Positions 8,202 through 15,899 of a stretch of 64,000 nucleotides of DNA are shown one piece after another (positions within the stretch are counted from its first letter, which is position 1; every line of letters begins with the position of its first letter). The notes below the pieces were generated by a model. It was not told where the DNA came from, searched no databases, and was given only the letters and a program-made list of their open reading frames with translations. The position numbers and the translations under genes were made by a program. The stretch covers positions 1 through 64,000 of the forward strand of contig JAEYCM010000012.1 of NCBI GenBank assembly GCA_023455425.1, given 5' to 3'. This DNA is from Bacillota bacterium (GTDB taxonomy: Bacteria > Bacillota > Clostridia > Christensenellales > CAG-138).

Positions 8202-8738
8202 TTACCGCTCGGGCTCGATCAGGCCGTAATTGCCGTCCCTGCGCGCATACAGTACGTTGATGTCGCCGGTATCCGCGTTCTCAAACACATAGAAGGAGTG
8301 GCCCAGGAGCGCCATCTGCAGCATCGCTTCCTCTTCGTTCATGGGCTTGATGGAGAAGCGCTTGACGCGGACGATGCGGGGGCCTTCCTCTTCGGCGTCC
8401 TCATAGCTTTCGGCATAGAGCGGGGCGTCATATTTGAATGCGCCTGCCTTGAGGTTCTTTTCAAGCTTGGTACGGTGTTTGAGAATTTGTTTTTCCAGTT
8501 TGTCGAGCACGTTGTCGATAGAGGCGTACATATCCCCGGTGACCTCTTCGCCGCGGATAATGATGCTCTCATAGGGAATGGTCACTTCCACGATGTGGCG
8601 GTTGCGTTCTACAGCCATCGTCACCTGGATTTCAGTGTCCTTGGGGAAGTACCGCTCCAACTTGCCGACCTTTTTGTCGATGAGATCCTTGAGATACTCA
8701 GATACCTCGATGTTTTTTCCGGAAATGGAAATACGCAT
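8202..8738 (-). CDS. hpf: Ribosome hibernation promoting factor, long form
   Basis: A 178-residue protein of the long HPF/RaiA type. The N-terminal domain (MRISISGKNIEVSEYLKD to about residue 95) binds the small ribosomal subunit and blocks tRNA and mRNA sites; the C-terminal domain (RIVRVKRFSIKPMNEEEAML to the end, about 120-178) dimerises ribosomes into inactive 100S particles. I start it at ATG 8738, nine bases after GGAAGGAG; an in-frame TTG three codons earlier is too close to that site. It is transcribed alone and ends in a strong terminator. Confidence 0.95.
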   Translation of the reverse strand: MRISISGKNIEVSEYLKDLIDKKVGKLERYFPKDTEIQVTMAVERNRHIVEVTIPYESIIIRGEEVTGDMYASIDNVLDKLEKQILKHRTKLEKNLKAGAFKYDAPLYAESYEDAEEEGPRIVRVKRFSIKPMNEEEAMLQMALLGHSFYVFENADTGDINVLYARRDGNYGLIEPER

Positions 8739-8885
8739 ACAGGTCAACTCCTTCCGGCGCGCCTTTGTACACTTTGCGCGCTATATTGTTTTATTCTACA
8801 GGAGAGCATGCAATCCCTGCAATCCTGTAAAGGGGCAGCTATAAAATAAAATGCCGCGTTTCCATTAATAATGCCCAAGGGAACG

Positions 8886-8915
8886 AAAAACGGACGGGGA
8901 GATGCTCCTCGTCCG
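8886..8915 (-). terminator. Terminator after fba
   Basis: CGGACGGGGA (8891-8900), loop GATGC, TCCTCGTCCG (8906-8915), ten pairs with one wobble. On the minus strand it is followed by TTTTT. The stem resembles that of the hpf terminator 700 bases away. Confidence 0.8.
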
Positions 8916-8930
8916 CTTGGATGCTTACAA

Positions 8931-9866
8931 TTACGCTTTTCCGTCGCTGCCGAGAACGTTCACGATCTTGTGCTTGACCATCTCGCGGATCGAATCGCGC
9001 GCGGGTTTGAGATACTGGCGCGGATCAAAATGATCCGGATGCTCCGCGAAGTATTTGCGGATGGTGCCGGTCATGGCGAGGCGCAGGTCGCTGTCAATGT
9101 TGATCTTGCAAACGGCCATGCCTGCGGCCTGGCGCAGCATACTTTCCGGAATGCCGATAGCGTCGGGCATGTTGCCGCCGTTTTCATTAATCATCTTGAC
9201 AAACTCGGGGATAACGGAGGATGCGCCGTGCAGCACGATGGGGAAGCCGGGCAGGCGCTCCTGAATTTTTTCTAAGATATCAAAGCGGAGCTGAGGCTTG
9301 GTGCCGGGCTTGAACTTGAAAGCGCCGTGGCTTGTCCCAATGGCGATGGCAAGCGAGTCAACGCCCGTGCGGGAAACGAAATCTTCCACTTCTTCAGGAC
9401 GGGTATAGGAGGCGTCTTCCGCGCTGACGTTGACAGCGTCTTCAATGCCGGCAAGACGGCCAAGTTCACCTTCTACGACGACGCCGCGGTCATGCGCGTA
9501 TTCCACGACCTTTTTGGTGAGAGCGACGTTTTCTTCATACGAATGGTGGGAACCGTCGATCATAACGGAGGTAAAACCGCCGTCGATGCAGCTCTTGCAA
9601 AGCTCAAACGTATCGCCATGATCCAAATGGAGGCAGATGGGCAAATCCGTTTCAATGATCGCAGCCTCTACCAATTTCATCAAATAGGTGTGGTTGGCGT
9701 ATTTGCGCGCGCCGGAGGAAACCTGAAGTATAAGCGGGGATTTGACTTCCTTGGCGGCTTCCGTAATACCTTGAACGATCTCCATGTTATTCACGTTGAA
9801 CGCGCCGATTGCGTAACCACCCTGATAAGCTTTTTTGAACATTTCCGTGCTGGTAACCAAAGCCAT
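8931..9866 (-). CDS. fba: Class II fructose-1,6-bisphosphate aldolase
   Basis: A 311-residue zinc-dependent aldolase that splits fructose-1,6-bisphosphate into dihydroxyacetone phosphate and glyceraldehyde-3-phosphate in the cytoplasm. Visible motifs are ICLHLDHGDTFE (metal and catalytic His/Asp, near residue 80), GTSHGAFKF (metal His near 178), PIVLHGASSV (metal His near 208) and CKINIDSDLR, which contacts the phosphate. The start ATG is preceded by AAAGGAG. Its own promoter and terminator make it monocistronic. Together with gapA in this window it supplies central glycolysis. Confidence 0.95.
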   Translation of the reverse strand: MALVTSTEMFKKAYQGGYAIGAFNVNNMEIVQGITEAAKEVKSPLILQVSSGARKYANHTYLMKLVEAAIIETDLPICLHLDHGDTFELCKSCIDGGFTSVMIDGSHHSYEENVALTKKVVEYAHDRGVVVEGELGRLAGIEDAVNVSAEDASYTRPEEVEDFVSRTGVDSLAIAIGTSHGAFKFKPGTKPQLRFDILEKIQERLPGFPIVLHGASSVIPEFVKMINENGGNMPDAIGIPESMLRQAAGMAVCKINIDSDLRLAMTGTIRKYFAEHPDHFDPRQYLKPARDSIREMVKHKIVNVLGSDGKA

Positions 9867-9891
9867 ATCTTTTTCACGCTCCTTTGTTTTT

Positions 9892-9919
9892 ATTATAACC
9901 CAATTAGGGCATAATGCAA
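9892..9919 (-). promoter_or_regulatory. fba promoter
   Basis: Minus strand TTGCAT, 16-base spacer, perfect TATAAT, about 26 bases before the fba start codon. Confidence 0.7.
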
Positions 9920-9977
9920 TCGCTTTTTGTCAAATAGAGGCCATGCCGCACATAAGACAAAATCATAACAGGACCGA

Positions 9978-10006
9978 TTGTTTCCGCCCCATAAAGGGGA
10001 TATAAT
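9978..10006 (+). promoter_or_regulatory. Promoter of glycosyltransferase gene
   Basis: TTGTTT, 17-base spacer, TATAAT. The expected transcription start near 10013 lies before the ATG at 10062, which supports that start codon over the earlier in-frame ATG at 10005. Confidence 0.6.
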
Positions 10007-10061
10007 GAAAAATAAGGCAACGCACCCATGCAATGGCGCAGATTGCGGAGAGGAACCTATA

Positions 10062-11015
10062 ATGAAGGACAAGCTCATATCCGTTATCATACCGGTATTT
10101 AACGAGCAGGAAGTTCTGCCCATGTCCTATTCGCGCCTTACATCTGCCATGCAAGGTATAGGCTATTCTTATGAGCTGATATTTGTGGACGACGGCAGCA
10201 AGGACGGCTCGCTCAAACTGTTGCGGGAATTTGCGGATACCGATCAAAATGTCCGCGTGCTTTCATTTTCCCGCAATTTCGGGCATCAGCTTGCGGTGAC
10301 CGCAGGGATGGACGCGGCAAAAGGTACTGCCCTTGTGGTGATCGATGTGGATTTGCAGGATCCCCCGGAGCTCATTGCGAAAATGATACAGCTTTGGGAG
10401 CAGGGAGCCGAGATCGTATACGGCAAGCGCGTCAAACGCAAGGGAGAAACGCTGTTTAAGCGCCTGACCGCGTTTTTGTATTACCGTCTGCTCACGGCTA
10501 TGAGCGCGTATCCCATTCCGCTGGACAGCGGGGATTTCAGGCTGCTCGACAGATGCGTAGCCGATCAGTTTTTACAGATGCGTGAACACAACCGCTTTTT
10601 GCGCGGCATGTCCGCATGGATGGGCTTTGAGGCCGTGCCGCTGGAATTTGTGCGGGCGGAGCGCCAGGCGGGCACCACCAAGTATACGCTCAAAAAGATG
10701 CTCAAGCTGGCGTTTGACGGCATCACCGGGTTTTCCGCCCGCCCGCTTACGCTGCCGGGCTGGTTCGGACTAGGATTAATCGCGCTTTCCGGTCTTGGCC
10801 TTGTGGCGCTTATTGTGCTTGCGGCCACCATCGGCGTGGCGCCGTGGCTTTGGGCTTTAACCGGCATCCTGTTTGTACAGGGGATTACGCTAGTAGCGCT
10901 CGGTATTCAGGGGGCGTATATGAGCCGGATGTACGACGAGCTCAAGGGCAGGCCGCTCTATATTCTCAAAGAAAAGATCGGATTCAGACAGGAAAGGGGA
11001 GAGGATCATGTTTGA
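10062..11015 (+). CDS. Family 2 membrane glycosyltransferase (GtrB/DPM1-like)
   Basis: A 317-residue enzyme with an N-terminal GT-A domain and two C-terminal membrane spans (about residues 225-250 and 260-285). Motifs are SVIIPVFNEQEVL at the nucleotide-sugar site, VDDGSKDGS, ALVVIDVDLQDPPE (the metal-binding DxD equivalent) and a DSGDFRLLDR acceptor segment. This matches polyprenyl-phosphate glucosyl- or mannosyltransferases, which load a lipid carrier for wall or glycan modification. ATG 10062 has GGAGAGGAAC upstream. It overlaps the next gene by eight bases. Confidence 0.88.
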   Translation: MKDKLISVIIPVFNEQEVLPMSYSRLTSAMQGIGYSYELIFVDDGSKDGSLKLLREFADTDQNVRVLSFSRNFGHQLAVTAGMDAAKGTALVVIDVDLQDPPELIAKMIQLWEQGAEIVYGKRVKRKGETLFKRLTAFLYYRLLTAMSAYPIPLDSGDFRLLDRCVADQFLQMREHNRFLRGMSAWMGFEAVPLEFVRAERQAGTTKYTLKKMLKLAFDGITGFSARPLTLPGWFGLGLIALSGLGLVALIVLAATIGVAPWLWALTGILFVQGITLVALGIQGAYMSRMYDELKGRPLYILKEKIGFRQERGEDHV

Positions 11016-11376
11016 GACGTTCACCCCCTATCTGATTGGCGGTATTCTTGCCGGTCTTGTGCTCTTTTTGCTGCTGTTCCGGTTTTGGAACCTGCCGCGC
11101 AAGCTGAAATCCCATTTCAAGCTCAATACCAGGTTAAAAGTCGCTGTATTCATTGTTCTGACGGGTTTTGCGGTCGCTATCGTGGTGACGGTGCTGGTGG
11201 GCGTAATCGGCCTTCCCGCGGTTCCAGCGCAGATTATAGAAGGTCTTGGCGTTGGGTTCTCCTGTGCGGTCCTTGTGGGCGTACTCAACAGGGATGCCGG
11301 AAAGAATACATCCGGCACAAAAACAACCAACCGCCAGCCTTATGCGGATAGCAAAGGCAGGCGCAGCAAAGGATAA
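11008..11376 (+). CDS. Small membrane protein coupled to glycosyltransferase
   Basis: A 122-residue protein with an N-terminal span (about residues 8-25), a basic stretch (RKLKSHFKLNTRLK), two further spans (about 45-66 and 80-95) and a basic, polar tail. The start overlaps the glycosyltransferase end and follows AAAGGGGAGAGG, so the two are co-translated. I do not recognise a family. By position it may assist flipping or anchoring of the lipid-linked sugar, but nothing in the sequence proves this. Confidence 0.7.
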   Translation: MFETFTPYLIGGILAGLVLFLLLFRFWNLPRKLKSHFKLNTRLKVAVFIVLTGFAVAIVVTVLVGVIGLPAVPAQIIEGLGVGFSCAVLVGVLNRDAGKNTSGTKTTNRQPYADSKGRRSKG

Positions 11377-11416
11377 TGGATGGACGCGTGAATGCGCGGT
11401 AGTTTTCTGATAATCT

Positions 11417-11557
11417 CCCCAATGGGGGGTGGGGGATCGCAATCCCCCATGCTATAATCAAATCTGACGACATGTGCGTCAGATTTGTGGAAAAAAAGTG
11501 CGAATGCGCACTTTTAACCTAAAGAAAACCCGCTGATAGTCCTCAGGACTATCAGCG
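11417..11557 (-). repeat. Paired-hairpin intergenic element, copy 1
   Basis: Four strong hairpins in 140 bases: GGGGGATCGCAATCCCCC (11430-11448), AAATCTGACG with CGTCAGATTT (11460-11486), AAAAGTGCG with CGCACTTTT (11494-11515) and CGCTGATAGTCC with GGACTATCAGCG (11531-11557). Read on the minus strand the order hairpin, GGTTTTCTTTAGGTTAAAA, hairpin, CCACAAATCTGACGCACATG is shared with 21367-21460, where linker sequences match but the stems have other sequences. It separates the small membrane protein from the aminopeptidase gene. Function unknown; terminators or a structured RNA are possible. Confidence 0.6.
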
Positions 11558-11578
11558 GCAATAAATAAGGGGGTAACT

Positions 11579-12703
11579 ATGATCGATCCAAGACTGCGTA
11601 CATTGGCGCGCAATCTCGTCAGGTTTTCCTGCAATCTGCAGCCGGGCGAAAAGATTTTGATAGAATCCGTAGGCGAAACCGACCCGATTGCACAGGTGCT
11701 GGTGGAAGAAGCCTATGCGGCGGGCGGTATCCCGTTCGTATGGCTGGACAATAAGAGCGTGGATAGAGCCCTTTTGATGCACTGCACGGACGAACAGCTC
11801 AAAATCCGCGCGGAGATTGACGGCAGCCTGATGAGCCAAATGCAGGCGTTTATCGGTGTGCGCGGCGGTCCCAACGCGGCGGAGCTTTCCGACGTGCCCC
11901 AAGAACAGCTTGCGCGCTACCAGCGCATCTATTGGCGGCCCGTGCATGGACACATCCGCGTTCCCAAAACAAAATGGGTGGTCCTGCGCTATCCGCATCC
12001 CAGCATAGCGCAGATGGCAGATATGAGCACGGAGGCGTTTGAAGATTATTACTTCAAAGTCTGCAACCTCGATTATTCCCGCATGGAGCGCGCCATGCAG
12101 CCGCTTAAGGCGCTCATGGAACGGACGGATAAGGTCCACATCAAGGGACCGGGCACGGACCTCACGTTCTCCATCAAAGGCATTCCCGCCATCATCTGCG
12201 CGGGGCACATGAACATTCCGGATGGCGAAATCTACACCGCCCCTGTCAGGGACAGCGTCAACGGCGTGCTTTCCTATAACACCCCTTCCGTGCATGACGG
12301 GTTTACGTATACCAACATCGTGCTGACGTTTGAAAACGGCAAAATCATTTCCGCCACCTCCAACGATAATGAACGCATTACTAAGGTGTTCGATATGGAC
12401 GAAGGCGCGCGTTATGTGGGCGAGTTCGCCATCGGCGTCAACCCCTATATCAATACGCCGATGAAGGATACCCTTTTTGATGAGAAGATTGCGGGCAGCT
12501 TCCACTTTACGCCCGGCAACTGCTACGATGAAGCACCCAACGGCAACAAATCCGCGCTGCATTGGGACCTTGTGTGCATCCAGACGCCCGCTTACGGCGG
12601 CGGCGAGATGTATTTTGACGATGTCCTGATCAGGAAGGACGGCCTCTTTGTGCTGCCGGAACTGCTTCCGCTCAACCCGAAGGAACTGCTTTCTGCGGAA
12701 TAA
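11579..12703 (+). CDS. M29 family metallo-aminopeptidase
   Basis: A 374-residue protein of the thermophilic aminopeptidase (AmpS/PepS) family, which removes N-terminal residues from peptides using two metal ions. Typical segments are the start DPRLRTLARNLVRFSCNLQPGE, the N-terminal domain with QAFIGVRGGPN, GTDLTFSIKGIP near residue 198, the metal-ligand region NIPDGEIYTAPVRDSVNG and, near the C-terminus, HWDLVCIQTPAYGGGEMYFD, which holds His and Asp ligands. Length is slightly short of the usual 370-410. RBS AAGGGGG. With the Opp importer it would support use of external peptides, which is inference. Confidence 0.9.
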   Translation: MIDPRLRTLARNLVRFSCNLQPGEKILIESVGETDPIAQVLVEEAYAAGGIPFVWLDNKSVDRALLMHCTDEQLKIRAEIDGSLMSQMQAFIGVRGGPNAAELSDVPQEQLARYQRIYWRPVHGHIRVPKTKWVVLRYPHPSIAQMADMSTEAFEDYYFKVCNLDYSRMERAMQPLKALMERTDKVHIKGPGTDLTFSIKGIPAIICAGHMNIPDGEIYTAPVRDSVNGVLSYNTPSVHDGFTYTNIVLTFENGKIISATSNDNERITKVFDMDEGARYVGEFAIGVNPYINTPMKDTLFDEKIAGSFHFTPGNCYDEAPNGNKSALHWDLVCIQTPAYGGGEMYFDDVLIRKDGLFVLPELLPLNPKELLSAE

Positions 12704-12766
12704 AAGGAAGATGCAGGAAACAGCCGTGGAAGTTGCGTGATATCACGAAATTGTCACAAATACACC

Positions 12767-12795
12767 TTGCATCCGGCTAAAAAATACGATAGTAT
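12767..12795 (+). promoter_or_regulatory. gapA promoter
   Basis: TTGCAT, 17-base spacer, TAGTAT, about 85 bases before the gapA start. Confidence 0.65.
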
Positions 12796-12879
12796 AAGCA
12801 GAGGTTTTTGCCCGTGCTATCCAACGCACTTAGACCATTTTGGCCTAAATAAATAAATTATAAAAAGGAGAATGTGAAA

Positions 12880-13893
12880 ATGGCAGTCAAAGTTGGCATC
12901 AACGGATTTGGCCGTATTGGACGCCTTGTGTTCCGCGCCTCCGTCGCAAACCCCGAAGTTCAGGTAGTAGGTATTAACGATCCTTTCATCGATGTGAATT
13001 ATATGGTGTACATGCTCACGTATGACACCGTGCACGGCAAGTTCCAGGGTGAAGCCTATGCCAAGGACGGCAAGCTTGTCGTCAACGGCAGGGAAATCGC
13101 GGTCTATGCGGCGAAGGACCCCACCACCATCCCCTGGTCTGAGTGCGGCGCAGAATACATCGTGGAATCCACCGGCGTGTTCACCACCACCGAAAAGGCT
13201 TCCGCGCACTTTGCCGGCGGCGCAAAGAAGGTCGTTATCTCCGCTCCCTCCGCGGATGCACCCATGTTCGTTATGGGCGTCAACCAGGATAAGTACAGCA
13301 GCGACATGAAGGTCGTCTCCAACGCTTCCTGCACCACCAACTGCCTGGCGCCTCTTGCCAAGGTCATCAACGACAAGTTCGGCATCGTGGAAGGTCTCAT
13401 GACGACGGTTCACGCCACCACCGCCACCCAGAAGACCGTTGACGGTCCTTCCGCCAAGGATTGGCGCGGCGGCCGCGGCGCGGCGTTCAACATTATCCCC
13501 AGCTCCACCGGCGCTGCAAAGGCCGTGGGCAAGGTCATCCCTACCCTCAACGGCAAGCTCACCGGTATGTCCTTCCGTGTTCCCACGGCGGACGTTTCCG
13601 TTGTGGACCTCACCTGCCGCCTCGAGAAGGCTGCCAGCTATGATGAGATCAAGGCAACCATGAAGGCCGCTTCCGAAAGCCCGGAATGGAAGGGCATCAT
13701 CGGCTACACCGAGGATGCGGTTGTTTCTTCCGACTTCATCACCGATCCCCGCACCTCCATCTTCGACGCGGACGCGGGCATCAGCCTGAACGAGCATTTT
13801 GTCAAGCTCGTGGCTTGGTATGACAACGAGTGGGGTTATTCCAACAAGGTCCTCGACCTTATCGTCCACATGGCGAAGGTCGACGCGAAGTAA
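12880..13893 (+). CDS. gapA: Glyceraldehyde-3-phosphate dehydrogenase
   Basis: A 337-residue glycolytic dehydrogenase making 1,3-bisphosphoglycerate from glyceraldehyde-3-phosphate, phosphate and NAD. It shows the Rossmann motif INGFGRIGRLVFR, the catalytic cysteine in SNASCTTNCLAPLAKV (about residue 153), the catalytic histidine in TTVHATTATQKTVDG and the C-terminal WYDNEWGYSNKV. ATG 12880 is nine bases after AAGGAG; an in-frame GTG two codons earlier is too close to that site. Own promoter and a very strong terminator. Confidence 0.96.
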   Translation: MAVKVGINGFGRIGRLVFRASVANPEVQVVGINDPFIDVNYMVYMLTYDTVHGKFQGEAYAKDGKLVVNGREIAVYAAKDPTTIPWSECGAEYIVESTGVFTTTEKASAHFAGGAKKVVISAPSADAPMFVMGVNQDKYSSDMKVVSNASCTTNCLAPLAKVINDKFGIVEGLMTTVHATTATQKTVDGPSAKDWRGGRGAAFNIIPSSTGAAKAVGKVIPTLNGKLTGMSFRVPTADVSVVDLTCRLEKAASYDEIKATMKAASESPEWKGIIGYTEDAVVSSDFITDPRTSIFDADAGISLNEHFVKLVAWYDNEWGYSNKVLDLIVHMAKVDAK

Positions 13894-13913
13894 GGGAAAC
13901 GCATAAACGCAAT

Positions 13914-13960
13914 AACGCATCCCTTTTCCGGGCTATGCCTTGGAAAAGGGATGCGTTTTA
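13914..13960 (+). terminator. Terminator after gapA
   Basis: A 16-base-pair perfect stem, AACGCATCCCTTTTCC with GGAAAAGGGATGCGTT, then TTTATTTT. Confidence 0.9.
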
Positions 13961-14032
13961 TTTTGAAACGGGGTAGGAATTATGTCCGTCGCCTTGCGCT
14001 TGGCGGCGGCAAAAGAGTTGCGACAGCTTGCC

Positions 14033-14072
14033 GAAGCATGATATAACTACGGGAAGCATGATATAACTACGG
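14033..14072 (+). repeat. Perfect 20-bp tandem duplication at a promoter
   Basis: GAAGCATGATATAACTACGG occurs twice, back to back (14033-14052 and 14053-14072). Each copy contains TATAAC, and TTGCGA lies 18 bases before the first of these, so the repeat duplicates a probable -10 element just before the DUF6273 gene. Confidence 0.85.
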
Positions 14073-14103
14073 AGTGAATAAAAGGAGGTGGTATCATACC
14101 AGT

Positions 14104-14784
14104 ATGGAAAAGAAAATACCGTCCGTTATGCTCCAGCAAGCTGGTTCCACCGTCAATCAGGTTCGGCAAACGCCGTATCGGGTCGGTGAAATCATAGCAT
14201 TCGGCGGTTATGACTGGAACGTGCTTGCAATTGACCAAGACAAAACGCTTATCATAACCAAAGATATTATCGAAAAGCGCGCGTATCACGTTGCGTATCA
14301 GGATGTGACATGGGAAACATGCACGCTTCGTGCGTACTTAAACGGCGAGTTTTACAACCGTTTTCGCAATGCGGACAAAAAGCGGATTGCGAAGGTCCGA
14401 AACAACAACCCAAATAACGAATACCTGACATACGGCGGCAATATCAGGAGCACGCGGGGCGGAAATCCAACCGATGATTTTGTTTTTTTGCTGAGCATTC
14501 ACGAGGTGATAAAATATTTTCATACAACGGATCTATCTGCCGAGGAGCGGGATAGAGGGAAATCAAAAAAACAGTTATCGTGGGCGCCGTCAAGCTATCT
14601 CCAAAGCGATGACTTGGCGGCGGCGTACGCCGGAAAGTCTTGGCGGTGGTGGCTAAGGTCGCCCGGCTTCGTCAGCAATCATGCTGCTTATGTCCATGAT
14701 GACGGCTATGTCAACGTCTATGGCTACAATGTCCTGAACGCTTACGCAGGCGTACGGCCCGCTCTGTATTTGCGAAATCAGTAA
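14104..14784 (+). CDS. DUF6273 domain protein
   Basis: A 226-residue soluble protein without signal peptide. After GEIIAFGGYDWNVLAIDQDKT the chain has the DUF6273 signature: LRAYLNGEFYNRF near residue 75, FLLSIHEVIKYF, RWWLRSPGFVSNHAAYVHDD and the final GVRPALYL. The C-terminus has the C-type-lectin-like form seen in formylglycine-type folds. A perfect inverted repeat GGTATCATACC lies between the AAAGGAGG ribosome binding site and the ATG, making the spacing unusually long (about 14). The role is unknown; the tail resembles targets of diversity-generating retroelements, but no reverse transcriptase is in the window. Confidence 0.75.
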   Translation: MEKKIPSVMLQQAGSTVNQVRQTPYRVGEIIAFGGYDWNVLAIDQDKTLIITKDIIEKRAYHVAYQDVTWETCTLRAYLNGEFYNRFRNADKKRIAKVRNNNPNNEYLTYGGNIRSTRGGNPTDDFVFLLSIHEVIKYFHTTDLSAEERDRGKSKKQLSWAPSSYLQSDDLAAAYAGKSWRWWLRSPGFVSNHAAYVHDDGYVNVYGYNVLNAYAGVRPALYLRNQ

Positions 14785-14820
14785 TCTAAAATCTTTTGAC
14801 CGTTAGGGAGAGATTTTTTG
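14785..14820 (+). terminator. Weak terminator-like hairpin
   Basis: AAATCT at the end of the DUF6273 gene can pair with AGATTT followed by more T residues. The loop is long, so this is a weak call. Confidence 0.35.
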
Positions 14821-14974
14821 CAGAGAATGCAAAACCTGATTTTATAAACAAAGGGCGCTGTTTCTGTTCAATACGAAATTGTCAGACAATCTCCGCCTTT
14901 TTTCCTCTGCCCCTTTCCCACAGCACGATATATAGAGTATAATAAAGCTATCACATCTTATGGAGTGTAGAAGT

Positions 14975-15844
14975 ATGAGCAAATACCGCATTCTTACGGA
15001 GGCCACCGTTGATCTCCCGCAATCGATCGTTGAGGAATACGGCATTGTTGTCATTGCCATGGACTGCCGCATGGACGATAAAATTTATATGGTGGACCCC
15101 ACGGGCAAGGAACTTGACCCGGTCTATTTTTATGAGCGGATGCGTCAGGGCTCCGTGGCGACGACCTCTCTGATCAATGCGTTCACGTTCATGGAGTATT
15201 TTGAGGAGCAGTTCAAAGCCGGGTACGACGTGATCTACTTTGCGGTGACTTCCGCGCTTACCTCGCGCGTCGCGGCCAACCACGCCATGGAGGATCTCCA
15301 GGAAAAATACCCGGATCGCAGCCTCATCGTGGTGGATACTCTGTGCGCCTCCCTGGGCATGGGTCTGCTTGTCTACCACGCCGCGAAAAAGCAGCGCGAA
15401 GGTATGGGTATGGATGCGCTTGCGAAATGGGCGGAGGAAAACAAGCTGAAGGTCTGCCACTGGTTCACGGTGGAGGATTTAAAGTACCTGCTGCGCAGCG
15501 GCAGAATTTCTGCGGCGTCCGCCATGTTTGGTACGGCGCTCAATATTAAGCCCGTGCTGCGCGTGGAGGATTCCGGCGCGCTGCTCGCTTTAAGCAAGGT
15601 GCAGGGGCGCAGGCGTTCCCTGAAAACCCTGGTGGAAAACATGGAACAGACATTTACGAAGGAAAACAACGATTGCGTGTTTATCGGCCATGCGGACTGC
15701 CCTGAGGATGCGGAGTATGTGAAGAATCTGGTGGAGGAACGCCTGGGCGTCAAGAACTTTGTCATCCACTACATCGGGCCCATCATTGGCGCGCATTCCG
15801 GCCCCGGCACGATGGCGCTGTTCCACTTCGGAACGCACAGGTAA
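14975..15844 (+). CDS. DegV family fatty-acid-binding protein
   Basis: A 289-residue two-domain protein of the DegV/FakB family, cytoplasmic proteins that hold a fatty acid in a pocket and, in FakB, present it to a kinase for phospholipid synthesis. Motifs are RILTEATVDLPQSIVEEYGI at the start, SVATTSLINAF near residue 57, the loop AVTSALTSRVAANHA, DTLCASLGMGLLV, and the C-terminal GPIIGAHSGPGTMALFHFG. ATG 14975 is used because TGGAGTG precedes it and the family begins with this strand. No kinase gene is nearby, so whether it is a true FakB is open. Confidence 0.9.
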   Translation: MSKYRILTEATVDLPQSIVEEYGIVVIAMDCRMDDKIYMVDPTGKELDPVYFYERMRQGSVATTSLINAFTFMEYFEEQFKAGYDVIYFAVTSALTSRVAANHAMEDLQEKYPDRSLIVVDTLCASLGMGLLVYHAAKKQREGMGMDALAKWAEENKLKVCHWFTVEDLKYLLRSGRISAASAMFGTALNIKPVLRVEDSGALLALSKVQGRRRSLKTLVENMEQTFTKENNDCVFIGHADCPEDAEYVKNLVEERLGVKNFVIHYIGPIIGAHSGPGTMALFHFGTHR

Positions 15845-15854
15845 AAGAGACATC

Positions 15855-15883
15855 AAAAAACCGGCCATCAGGCCGGTTTTTTT
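15855..15883. terminator. Bidirectional terminator between convergent genes
   Basis: AAAAAACCGGCC, loop ATCA, GGCCGGTTTTTTT. It serves degV on the plus strand and the lipoprotein gene on the minus strand. Confidence 0.88.
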
Positions 15884-15899
15884 AATACTGTAGAAGCCG

